Shown here piece by piece: positions 52,726 to 61,561 of a DNA stretch of 64,000 nucleotides. A program made the position numbers and the translations under genes. How positions within the stretch are numbered: the first letter of the stretch is position 1; every line of letters begins with the position of its first letter. The notes beneath the pieces were generated by a model. That model was not told where the DNA came from. It was given only the letters and a program-made list of their open reading frames with translations, and did no database searches. This DNA comes from Candidatus Thorarchaeota archaeon (lineage in GTDB: Archaea > Asgardarchaeota > Thorarchaeia > Thorarchaeales > Thorarchaeaceae): assembly GCA_029855935.1 (NCBI GenBank), contig JAGSHN010000030.1:39528-103527 (forward strand). Reading direction: 5' to 3'.

Positions 52726-55278
52726 GTGAAACTTGAGGATTTGACCAGTTTTCTGGGAGGGCTCGCGAGTAGACTGGACAATACAGAAGAGGCTGCTCTT
52801 GCAGTCCTCGGAATTGCCGCCATCTCCCTTCCAAGCACTCTGTCCGTCGTGGGTGTTGCACAGACGGCAATCGAGATGGACTCAACCATCAAAGACACGA
52901 GGAGAGCGCTGTTGTGGTGGTGGGAACGACGCAAGATCTCGAAACAGATTCCCGCCCGTGTTCACAGGTGGGACGGGATGTCCAAAGACAAGAGAAAGGC
53001 TCTGCTGGAGGCCGTCAAGGCCGTCTTCGCTCTAGACGATGAATTTGCCCGGGTGATGCTCAAAACAACAGACGTGGACAAGGCCCTCTTCGCGTGGTTC
53101 CGGTCTGCAGGCGCGAGCGAGGACATGGCCAAGGCCCTGCGGGACCTCGTGCAGAACGAGATGCACCAGCTCCTCCTAAACAACCCAGAACTGTTGGACC
53201 ATCTACAGTTTCAGGGAATAATGGCGCTCAGGCAGGCTATAATCTCACTGGGCGGTGATACGACTCGTGCTTTGCGTATGCTGGAACAGATCAAAGAGCT
53301 GCTCATAGTCCAGCTAGTTGACCAAATCAACCACAAAGAGAGCCTGCGCTTCATAGCCGGTCTGAAGACGTTTCGAGAGATTGTCAGGGATATCCCTGGC
53401 AAGGAGCCGGAGCCATTCCGTCATGGCCCGCCTATCGTGGCTGATTTTGCCGCGGGCTTTGTTGTAGCCCCCAAGAAGATGCTTGGGAAGGTTGCCAAAG
53501 GCCTCGGCCTCGGGGTTCCCACGCTCGACATCAAGGGCCCTGTCATTCCTGACGAGAGATTTGCGGCCGTCACACTCTTCGGTCATCCAGGATCAGGCAA
53601 GACCTATCTTGCTCTCACGCTGGCCTACGAGCTGGAGCAGTTCGGCTGGGACATATTCTCTCTCGACGTGGCCACATTTGAACGTCTTGTGGACAGATAC
53701 GTGTTCATCCGTAGAATTGTCGACGCTGTACGGGAAAGATACCTTGGTGCGGGAACTGACATCACGGACGACCCGCCGCGAGTACTTCTCATTGTCGAGA
53801 ACATTCATATGGCACCGGAATTCGCCAGTGACTTTCTGTCGACACTCAAACATGTTTGTGAGGATAGCCAATCTGGCGGACTCATTCGATTGCTCCTTGT
53901 TGGACGACCGCTTTGGGAAACCCGGAAACACGGTTCTCTCACAGGTCCCATTGACACAATAGTTGAGCGGTCAGTGCGCATCGATATGGAACCGTTCTCC
54001 GAGACTACGGTCGCCAACATGCTCGCGATAGTGAAGCGGAGGCGAAACGATGTCCAGGTCAGCACAGACACGTTGATAGAGTATGCCGGGGGCGACAACT
54101 TCCTCATTGTGACTGCACTCAAGATAATGTACGAACACGGTAGTCGTGATGTGTTGAGGGACACCACTGCATTGGCTCGCCACGTGTGGCACTTTTGCCT
54201 CGAACATATAGACGTGAGTCTCCGAAACCGGGCCGCGTCAGTCCTTTGTTTTGTCGCGGCATTCAGCAGCATCGGAACTCCGGTTCTAGCCCGCTTTGTG
54301 GCGGAAAGTCTGAGAGAGAGAGTCGCGCAGGTCGCTGACATCATCAGACAACTCGCAGACACTGGTTTCTTGAGGACATATCAGTTCGAAAAGGATTCTT
54401 CACAGGTCTTTGTCGAATTCTACCACTCTCGCTACGCGCAGATCATTCTGGGAACGTGCAAGGACACAAATCCTAGGACACTGCACATGCAATACCTTGA
54501 CTACAATCCGCCGGACTTTGTTCGTTTTGCTACAGCCCTCGCGCTATGGGGCGCACACTCAGGGGACAACCAACTTCTGTCTGAGCTGTTCAATCAAGTA
54601 ATTGAACGCGAGGACTGTGTTGCAGCACTCCGGATCATCGGTGTGAACTTGATGGACACGAATCTCCGACTGGCAACGAGGGCCTTCCGTAGAATCACCG
54701 AACTGAGTCCCGATGATGCTGGGGCGTGGAACAACCTCGGCAATCTGCTCGCCAAGCAGAGGGAACGATGGGACGAGGCTGAGGAGGCATATCGCAGGGC
54801 CATCGAACTGAGTCCCGATGATGCTGGGGCGTGGAACAACATCGGGATCCTGCTCGCCAAACAGGAACGATGGGACGAGGCTGAAGCGGCCTATCGCAAG
54901 GCCATCGAACTGAGGCCCGGCGATGCCGAAGTGTGGTACAACCTCGGTGTTCTGCTCGCCAGACGGAAACGATGGGACGAAGCTGAGGTAGCATTCCGCA
55001 CAGCCACCGAACTGAGGAAGGATTCCGCTATGGGGTGGTACGGCCTAGGTCTTGTCCGTCTTGAACAAGGGCAGACAGAGCGTACGGCCCAGGCCCTTTC
55101 CCATGCCATTCGACTTCGACCCGACCTTGCAAAGGAGTGTCTCAGGCTTGCGGCCTACTGGAGAGAAAGGGGATCAGACGAGAACGCAGAGGCAGTTCTT
55201 CAAGCAGTCCTTGACTCAATCTCAGACGAGCAAGTCAGGAAGCACGCTGACGAAACGCTCAAACAGAAAGACGGATGA
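52726..55278 (+). CDS. STAND-like NTPase with TPR array, paralogue 1
   Basis: 850 residues. The N-terminal ~280 residues form a conserved helical domain with a hydrophobic stretch (AALAVLGIAAISLPSTLSVV) and a WWWERRKI motif. A P-loop NTPase follows: Walker A GHPGSGKT (286-293), Walker B-like VLLIVENIH (~353, Glu-Asn in place of Asp-Asp/Glu), sensor-like RLLLVGRP and a winged-helix-type region after ~470. From ~667 about four TPR units of 34 residues (AWNNLGNLLAKQRERWDEAEEAYRRAIELSPDD). The GTG start is chosen because paralogue 2 has an in-frame TGA just upstream of the same position. Layout resembles STAND signalling and antiviral NTPases. Function is inferred. Confidence 0.88.
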   Translation: MKLEDLTSFLGGLASRLDNTEEAALAVLGIAAISLPSTLSVVGVAQTAIEMDSTIKDTRRALLWWWERRKISKQIPARVHRWDGMSKDKRKALLEAVKAVFALDDEFARVMLKTTDVDKALFAWFRSAGASEDMAKALRDLVQNEMHQLLLNNPELLDHLQFQGIMALRQAIISLGGDTTRALRMLEQIKELLIVQLVDQINHKESLRFIAGLKTFREIVRDIPGKEPEPFRHGPPIVADFAAGFVVAPKKMLGKVAKGLGLGVPTLDIKGPVIPDERFAAVTLFGHPGSGKTYLALTLAYELEQFGWDIFSLDVATFERLVDRYVFIRRIVDAVRERYLGAGTDITDDPPRVLLIVENIHMAPEFASDFLSTLKHVCEDSQSGGLIRLLLVGRPLWETRKHGSLTGPIDTIVERSVRIDMEPFSETTVANMLAIVKRRRNDVQVSTDTLIEYAGGDNFLIVTALKIMYEHGSRDVLRDTTALARHVWHFCLEHIDVSLRNRAASVLCFVAAFSSIGTPVLARFVAESLRERVAQVADIIRQLADTGFLRTYQFEKDSSQVFVEFYHSRYAQIILGTCKDTNPRTLHMQYLDYNPPDFVRFATALALWGAHSGDNQLLSELFNQVIEREDCVAALRIIGVNLMDTNLRLATRAFRRITELSPDDAGAWNNLGNLLAKQRERWDEAEEAYRRAIELSPDDAGAWNNIGILLAKQERWDEAEAAYRKAIELRPGDAEVWYNLGVLLARRKRWDEAEVAFRTATELRKDSAMGWYGLGLVRLEQGQTERTAQALSHAIRLRPDLAKECLRLAAYWRERGSDENAEAVLQAVLDSISDEQVRKHADETLKQKDG

Positions 55279-55314
55279 GATCCTCCAGTTGCCGAGTATC
55301 CGCAACAAGAAACA

Positions 55315-55386
55315 GACAAAAGCCAGAACCGCGTGACTCCCAGCAGTCTTTCGTTGGCCGGACTACAGACCTGAGCGTGGGCGCTA
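55315..55386 (+). repeat. Conserved 72-nt element before STAND paralogue 2
   Basis: Starts GACAAAAGCCAGAACC and ends GAGCGTGGGCGCTA before the GTG. It is the closest relative of the element before paralogue 1, and similarity extends another ~30 nt upstream (CGCAACAAGAAACA) shared with copies 3 and 4. Confidence 0.8.
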
Positions 55387-57624
55387 GTGAAACTCGAGGA
55401 CTTGACCAGTTTTCTGGGAGGGATCGTGAGTAAACTGGAAGGTGCAGGAGAGGCTGCTCTAGCGGCCCTCGGGATTGCGGCCGCGGCACTTCCGAGCACC
55501 TTCTCCTTGGTGGGCGTCGCACAGACAGCAATCGAGATGCACTCGACCATCAAGAACACGAGGAGAGCGCTGTCTTGGTGGTGGAAACGACGCAGAATCG
55601 TGAAACGGATTCCCCTCTATATTGACAACTGGGAGGAAATGAATGGCAGGGACAAGAAGGCTTTGAGAAAAGGCCTGAGAGCAGTCTTTGCTCTAGACGA
55701 AGAATTTGCGAGGACAGTACTCGACACAAAAGACGTGGACCAGGCTCTCTTCAAGTGGTTCCAGTCTGTAGGCGCGAACGAGGATATGGCCAAGGCTCTG
55801 CGGGACATAGTGCAGGACGAGATGCATCACCTTCTTCTGAACAATCCAGAACTGTTGGACCATCTACAGTATCAGGGAATACTGGCACTGAATCAGGCCG
55901 TGGCCTCGCTGGGCGGTGATGTGACTCTGGTTCTCAGTATGCTTGAGAGGATTCGAGGGCTACTCGTGGCCCAGCTCATCGACCAGATCATGCATAGGGA
56001 AAACCTGCGTCAAATAGTCGGCCTGAACACGTTCAGAGAGATAGTCAAGAATGATCCCAACAAAGAGGCAGAGCCGTTCCGTGACGGACCACCTACTATG
56101 GCTGACTTTGCCGCCGGCTTTGTGGTGGCCCCCAAGAAGATGCTCAAGAAGGTTGCCAAGGCCCTTGGCCTCGGAGTCCCCACGCTGAGAATCAAGGGAC
56201 CCGTCATTCCTGACGAGAGTTTTGCTGCCGCGTCACTGTTTGGCCATTCGGGTTCAGGCAAGACCTGTCTTGCTCTCACGCTGGCCTACGAGCTGGAGCA
56301 GTTCGGCTGGGACATATTCTGTCTGGATCTGGCGACATTCGAGCGTCCTGCGGACCAATACGTATTCGTTCAGAGGGTTGCAGATGTTGTGAGAGAGAGA
56401 TACCTTGACGTGAGGACAGACTCGATCGGCGACCCGCCGCGAGTACTTCTCATCATCGAGAACATTCATCTGGCACCGGAACTTGCCAGAGATTTTCTGT
56501 TTGCGCTCAAGCGTGTGTCTGAGAATAGCCAATCCGGAGGACTCGTTCGACTGCTACTCGTTGGGCGGCCACCTCTGGAAACCAAGATGCGCGGTTCTCT
56601 CATAGAGCCGCTCGATGCGGTGATTGAACAGTCGAATCGAATCGATATGGAACCGTTCTCGAAGGTCACTGTGGCCAATATGCTTGCAATAGTAAAACGC
56701 AGGCAACCAAGTATTCGGCTTGGCACCAAGAAGTTGATGGGATTCTCGTGTGGCGACAACTTCCTCATTGTGTCTGCACTCAAGGCAATTGACAAGGACG
56801 GGAGCCTTGATGTACTGAGAGATAACACCGCGCTAGCAAGCAAGGTATGGAATTTCTACCTCCAACATCTTGATCCGCTTGTTCGAGAAAACGCCTCGGC
56901 AGTCCTTTGTATCGTCGCCGCGTTCAGCAGCACCGAGGCTCCTGTGCTCACAAGCTTTGTGAACTATATCCTGCAGGATAGAGTTCCCAAAGTCGATAGT
57001 ATTCTTACCAAGTTCACAACAGAGGGCCTCTTGAGGATGTTTGAATCTCAAGATGACTGTTCACGAGTTTTCATTCAGTTCCACCACTCTCGCCGTGCGC
57101 AGATGATCCTAGACCTGTGCGAGGACACAAATGCCTGGACTCTGTTTGTGCAATACTTTGCCTACAATCCACAGGACTCCGTCCAATTCGCAATGGCCCT
57201 AGCACAGTGGGGAGCGCATCGCGGAGATGAAGACCTTCTCATCAATCTATTCAATCTAATAAAAGACCGTAGGGACTGTGTTTCGGTACTTTGGACCATT
57301 GGTGTGAAACTGTCAGAAACAAAGCCCGGGGTGGCAACGGAGGCCTTTGATAGGATCACCAAACTGAGAGAGGACTATGCCGAGGCATGGAACAACCTTG
57401 GCGTTCTCCTCGCAAAGCAGGAACGATGGGACAGGGCCGAAAGAGCACTCCGCAAGGCCACAGAACTGAGAGAGGACTTTGCCGAAGCGTGGAACAACCT
57501 CGGCATTGTCCTCACTGAGCGGAAGAAATGGAGGGAGGCCGAGTCAGCATTCCGCAAGGCCATCAGACTGAGGCCCGATTATGCCGGGAAGCGGTTCGAC
57601 TTGGATTTTGTTCTTCTTGAGTAG
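55387..57624 (+). CDS. STAND-like NTPase with short TPR array, paralogue 2 (C-terminally truncated)
   Basis: 745 residues, same architecture as its neighbours. N-terminal helical domain, Walker A GHSGSGKT at 286-293, Walker B-like VLLIIENIHLAPE and RLLLVGRPP. Only two full TPRs (AWNNLGVLLAKQERWDRAERAL; AWNNLGIVLTERKKWREAESAF) and part of a third. It ends at LDFVLLE with a TAG where paralogues 1 and 3 continue LLEQG. The DNA beyond still resembles the family C-terminus but carries TAA and a frameshift, so this copy has lost about 65 residues. It may still be functional. Confidence 0.85.
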   Translation: MKLEDLTSFLGGIVSKLEGAGEAALAALGIAAAALPSTFSLVGVAQTAIEMHSTIKNTRRALSWWWKRRRIVKRIPLYIDNWEEMNGRDKKALRKGLRAVFALDEEFARTVLDTKDVDQALFKWFQSVGANEDMAKALRDIVQDEMHHLLLNNPELLDHLQYQGILALNQAVASLGGDVTLVLSMLERIRGLLVAQLIDQIMHRENLRQIVGLNTFREIVKNDPNKEAEPFRDGPPTMADFAAGFVVAPKKMLKKVAKALGLGVPTLRIKGPVIPDESFAAASLFGHSGSGKTCLALTLAYELEQFGWDIFCLDLATFERPADQYVFVQRVADVVRERYLDVRTDSIGDPPRVLLIIENIHLAPELARDFLFALKRVSENSQSGGLVRLLLVGRPPLETKMRGSLIEPLDAVIEQSNRIDMEPFSKVTVANMLAIVKRRQPSIRLGTKKLMGFSCGDNFLIVSALKAIDKDGSLDVLRDNTALASKVWNFYLQHLDPLVRENASAVLCIVAAFSSTEAPVLTSFVNYILQDRVPKVDSILTKFTTEGLLRMFESQDDCSRVFIQFHHSRRAQMILDLCEDTNAWTLFVQYFAYNPQDSVQFAMALAQWGAHRGDEDLLINLFNLIKDRRDCVSVLWTIGVKLSETKPGVATEAFDRITKLREDYAEAWNNLGVLLAKQERWDRAERALRKATELREDFAEAWNNLGIVLTERKKWREAESAFRKAIRLRPDYAGKRFDLDFVLLE

Positions 57625-57884
57625 GAGTAAACAGAGGCTGTAGCTAGGAAGGTCTCCTCTGCCCCTCGGCCTCAGCCGGGGCTTCCGAAGCTGTGCATAG
57701 AGCTTGTGGCTTGCCGGAGAGAGAGGGTTTGGAGAGAGCGGTTCGGACGAGAGGGTGGAAACCATTATTCGTGCAGGCCTAGATTCGACCTCAGACGAGC
57801 GGTTCGGGTCACGTGCTGAAGAAATACTCAGGAGAATCAGGAAAGACGAACTAGATACTCGTATTGCCGGGTACCCCCCGACGA
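57625..57884 (+). pseudogene. Decayed C-terminus of STAND paralogue 2
   Basis: After the premature TAG, in-frame TAA follows at once. Further on, a shifted frame (from 57704) reads LAGERGFGESGSDERVETII and AGLDSTSDERFG, matching YWRERGSDENAEAVLQAVLDSISDEQ of paralogue 1. Homology thus continues at DNA level through at least one frameshift and two stops. Confidence 0.75.
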
Positions 57885-57890
57885 GAAACA

Positions 57891-57961
57891 GACAAAAGGC
57901 GGAATTGAATGAACTCCTCAAATCCGTGGTTGCCGAACCACAGACGTGAGCGTGGGGACTG
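57891..57961 (+). repeat. Conserved 71-nt element before STAND paralogue 3
   Basis: Starts GACAAAAGGCGGAATT and ends GAGCGTGGGGACTG before the GTG. It overlaps the decayed tail of paralogue 2 and is the most diverged in its middle part, but both ends and the spacing are kept. Confidence 0.75.
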
Positions 57962-60900
57962 GTGAGATTTGAGGACCTGACCAGTCTCTTGAAGAGACTG
58001 GCAAGCAAGTTGGGCAGTACGGCAGAGGTTGCTCTTGGGATTCTTGGAGTCGCGGCGGCGGCACTTCCCAGTGCCCTCTCATCACTGGATCTCGTACAGA
58101 CGGTAGTCGACATGCACTCGGTGGTCAGGGACACCAGAAAGGCGTTGTCATGGTGGTGGAAACAACGCAATATCCTGAAACAGATTCCTGCCTATATTGA
58201 CAACTGGGAGAAAATGGAGGAGGGCCGTAGGAAGGCTCTCCAGAAGGCCCTGAGGGCCATCTTTGCTCTAGACGATGAGTTTGCACGGGTGATACTTGAG
58301 ACCACAGACATAGACGACGCCATTGTCAGGTGGCTCCAGTCTGCAGGCGCGGACGAGATTGTTGCTGGGGCTCTCCGGGACCTCGTGCAGGCCGAAATGC
58401 ATCAGCTTCTCCTGAACAATCCTGAGCTGCTGGACCACTTGCAATATCAGGGCATTATGGCGCTAAGACAGGCTATGCTGATGCTTGGTGATGAGATGGT
58501 CCAAGCCCTCAATACGCTCGAACAAATCAGACGACTTCTTGAGGCTGAGCTCACTGACAAGATCAGCCAGAGGGAGAGCCTGCGACACGTAGTTGGTCTG
58601 AAGACGTTCAGAGAGATTGTCAGGGATGTACCGGGTAAGATGGCGGAGCCATTTCGTGATGGGCCACCCACGATGGCTGATTTCGCCGCAGGTTTTGTTG
58701 TGCCACCAAGAGAGATGCTAGGAGAGGTTGCCAGAGCTCTTGGTATCGGTGTTCCCACGCTCGGAATTGAAGGACCGGTTGTCCCAGACAGCAGGTTTGC
58801 TGCTGTCACACTGTTCGGTCACTCAGGGTCGGGGAAGACGTATCTTGCTCTCACGCTGGCCTATGAGATGGAGCAGTTTGGATGGGACATATTCTGTCTT
58901 GACCTCGCCACGTTCGAACGCCCGACGGACGGATACGTGATTCTCCAAAGGATTGCGGATGTTGTGAGAGAGAGATACTTGGTCTCAGGGACTGCCGCAA
59001 CGGACGACCCTCCGCGAGTACTTCTCATTGTTGAGAACATTCATCTGGCACCTGAACTTGCCAGTGACTCTCTGTCCACGTTCAAGCGCATATGCGGGGA
59101 GAACCAGTCGGGAGGACTTGTTCGACTGCTGCTCATAGGTCGGCCGCCCCTGGAAGCTCACGTGCGCGGTTCTCTCATAGACCCACTTGATATCGTAGTT
59201 GAGCAGTCTGTGCGAATCGATATGGAACCGTTCTCGGAGGTCACTGTGGCCAATATGATCTCAATAGTGGAACGCAGGCAGAGTGTTCGGCTCAGCACAC
59301 GAAGGTTGATCCATTACTCCGGAGGCGACAACTTCCTCATCGTGTCCGCGCTCAAGGCAATCGACAAGGACGGGAGCCTCGACGTCCTCAATGACGGCAC
59401 CGTACTGGCTCGCCATGTGTGGAACTTCTACCTCGAACATGTTGAACCAATCAATCGGACGGCCGCCAAGTCAGTCCTCTGTGTCATTGCAGCGTTCTCT
59501 AGCATCGAGGCTCCCGTGCTCGCAGGATTTGTCAGAGATACCTTGAAGGAGAAGATTACACAGGTCGCTGTCATCCTCAACGACCTCACGGACAAGGGCC
59601 TGCTTAGGATGTACCAGTCCCAAGAAGACAGCTCACAGATCTTCATCGGGTTCTATCACTCTCGCCGCGCGCAGATCATTCTCGCGACCTGCAAGAACAC
59701 AGAGGCAAGGAGCCTTCGTTCGCAATACCTCGAGTCCAATCCACCCGATTTTGTTCCATTCACGACCTCTCTGGCACTGTGGGGCGCACATACGAGGGAC
59801 GAGGAACTTCTAGTCAATCTTCTCAGCCGGATAGAAGAACGCGATGATTGTTTCATACCACTCTGGACGATTGGCGTCAGATTGTCTGAGACGAAACCAG
59901 GACTCGCAGCAATTGCCTTCAGAAGAGTCACCAGTTTGAAAAACGACATCCCTCAGGCTTGGTATAACCTTGGTGTTCTTTTGGCAAGACAAGAACAATG
60001 GGAAGAGGCCGAGGTAGCCTACCGCACGGCCATCAGACTCAGGGACGACCTTGTTGACGCGTGGAACAACCTTGGTGCCCTCCTTGCGAAGCAGAGAGAG
60101 CGATGGGACGAGGCTGAGATGGCATTCCACAGAGCCCTCGAATTGAGAGATGATGATGCTCAGCTGTGGAATAACCTCGGAGTTCTCCTCGCCAAGCAGA
60201 GAGAACGATGGGAGGAGGCTGAACAGGCATATCGCAGGGCCATCGAACTGAGTCCAGACGACGCAAGGGTGTGGAACAACCTCGGCGCTCTTCTCGTCAA
60301 GCAGAAACGATTGGATGAGGCAGAGAGATCACTCCGCAGAGCCATTGACCTTGAATCCGAATATGCAGACGCGTGGTACAACCTTGGTGTGCTCCTCGCA
60401 GAGCATGCTGAAAGATGGAATGAGGCGGAGATGGCGTTTCGCAGAGCCATCGAACTCAGGGAGGAGTTTGCACACGCGTGGTACGACCTCGGTGTCCTCC
60501 TCGCGGAGCATACTGACCGATGGGACGAGGCAGAGGATGCATTCCGCAGAGCTATCGAACTGAGAGAGGACTTTGCAGAGGCATGGTACAACCTTGGTGT
60601 CCTCCTTATGGATAAGGAGGACCGATGGGACGAGGCCGAGATGGCGTATCGCAAGGCCATTGGACTGAAAGACGACTATGCCAAGGCGTGGAACAGCCTC
60701 GGGAATCTCCTCGCCAAGCAGAAACAACGCTGGAGTGAGGCCGAGATGGCATATCGCACGGCCATCAGACTGAAACCTGACGACGCTGAGGTGTGGAACA
60801 ACCTTGGCATTCTCCTTGCGAAGCAGGACCGGTCGGACGAGGCCGAGGCGGCATATCACAGAGCCATCGAACTGAAACCAGACTATGCCAAAGCGTGGTA

Positions 60901-61423
60901 CAACCTCGGCCTCCTTCTCGAAGAGCAGAGAGAGCGATGGGACGAGGCTGAGAAGGCATATCGCAAGGCCATCAATCTGAAACTTGACAATCCTCTGGTA
61001 TGGATCAACCTCGGTGTTCTCCTTGCGGAACGAGAACAATGGGATGAGGCCGAAAGGGCATTTCGCAGAGCCATCGAACTTGGACCTGGGTATGCCGAGG
61101 CGTGGTATAACCTTGGCAACATCCTTGTCAGGCAGAAGCGATGGAGCGAGGCCGAAACGGCATTTCGCGAGGCTATCGCATTGAGGGGTGACTATGTCGA
61201 TGCGTGGAACAACCTTGGTCTTGTCCTTCTGGAACAAGGGGAGACACAACCTGCGGCCAAAGCGCTCTTCGCTGCCATTAGACTTCGACCCAGCCTTGCA
61301 GAGAGATACGTTCTGCTTTCGGCATACTGGAGACAGAGAGGCTCGGAGGAGAACGCAGAGGCCGTTCTTCGTGTTGTCTTCGGCTCGACCTCGGACGAGC
61401 AAATTGGGAATCGTGAGGAATAG
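57962..61423 (+). CDS. STAND-like NTPase with long TPR array, paralogue 3
   Basis: 1153 residues. The N-terminal helical domain and Walker A GHSGSGKT start at residue 286, exactly as in the other copies. Walker B-like VLLIVENIHLAPE and sensor-like RLLLIGRPP follow. TPRs start near residue 666 and I count 13 tandem units plus a capping helix pair (RYVLLSAYWRQRGSEENAEAVL). Several units carry an extra residue (KQRERW versus KQERW), giving 34- and 35-residue periods. This is the longest array of the four. If the TPRs sense a ligand, this copy would have the largest sensing surface. Confidence 0.9.
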   Translation: MRFEDLTSLLKRLASKLGSTAEVALGILGVAAAALPSALSSLDLVQTVVDMHSVVRDTRKALSWWWKQRNILKQIPAYIDNWEKMEEGRRKALQKALRAIFALDDEFARVILETTDIDDAIVRWLQSAGADEIVAGALRDLVQAEMHQLLLNNPELLDHLQYQGIMALRQAMLMLGDEMVQALNTLEQIRRLLEAELTDKISQRESLRHVVGLKTFREIVRDVPGKMAEPFRDGPPTMADFAAGFVVPPREMLGEVARALGIGVPTLGIEGPVVPDSRFAAVTLFGHSGSGKTYLALTLAYEMEQFGWDIFCLDLATFERPTDGYVILQRIADVVRERYLVSGTAATDDPPRVLLIVENIHLAPELASDSLSTFKRICGENQSGGLVRLLLIGRPPLEAHVRGSLIDPLDIVVEQSVRIDMEPFSEVTVANMISIVERRQSVRLSTRRLIHYSGGDNFLIVSALKAIDKDGSLDVLNDGTVLARHVWNFYLEHVEPINRTAAKSVLCVIAAFSSIEAPVLAGFVRDTLKEKITQVAVILNDLTDKGLLRMYQSQEDSSQIFIGFYHSRRAQIILATCKNTEARSLRSQYLESNPPDFVPFTTSLALWGAHTRDEELLVNLLSRIEERDDCFIPLWTIGVRLSETKPGLAAIAFRRVTSLKNDIPQAWYNLGVLLARQEQWEEAEVAYRTAIRLRDDLVDAWNNLGALLAKQRERWDEAEMAFHRALELRDDDAQLWNNLGVLLAKQRERWEEAEQAYRRAIELSPDDARVWNNLGALLVKQKRLDEAERSLRRAIDLESEYADAWYNLGVLLAEHAERWNEAEMAFRRAIELREEFAHAWYDLGVLLAEHTDRWDEAEDAFRRAIELREDFAEAWYNLGVLLMDKEDRWDEAEMAYRKAIGLKDDYAKAWNSLGNLLAKQKQRWSEAEMAYRTAIRLKPDDAEVWNNLGILLAKQDRSDEAEAAYHRAIELKPDYAKAWYNLGLLLEEQRERWDEAEKAYRKAINLKLDNPLVWINLGVLLAEREQWDEAERAFRRAIELGPGYAEAWYNLGNILVRQKRWSEAETAFREAIALRGDYVDAWNNLGLVLLEQGETQPAAKALFAAIRLRPSLAERYVLLSAYWRQRGSEENAEAVLRVVFGSTSDEQIGNREE

Positions 61424-61489
61424 GCGCCTCAGCCGGTCAGGAAACACAAATGAGATACTGGTCTTGCCGGGCGTCCGCAACGAGAAACA

Positions 61490-61561
61490 GACAAAAGCCA
61501 GAACCTCGGCACTACGAACGATCAAGCATTCGCCGTATTGCAGACTTGAGTGTGGGCACCA
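61490..61561 (+). repeat. Conserved 72-nt element before STAND paralogue 4
   Basis: Starts GACAAAAGCCAGAACC and ends GAGTGTGGGCACCA before an ATG, where the other copies use GTG. The upstream extension TTGCCGGGCGTCCGCAACG is shared with copies 2 and 3. Confidence 0.78.

Noticed and set aside
57704..57949. Separate 81-residue gene between STAND paralogues 2 and 3
   Set aside because: It matches the C-terminus of the neighbouring paralogues in a shifted frame and lacks its own start signal, so it is better explained as a decayed tail.
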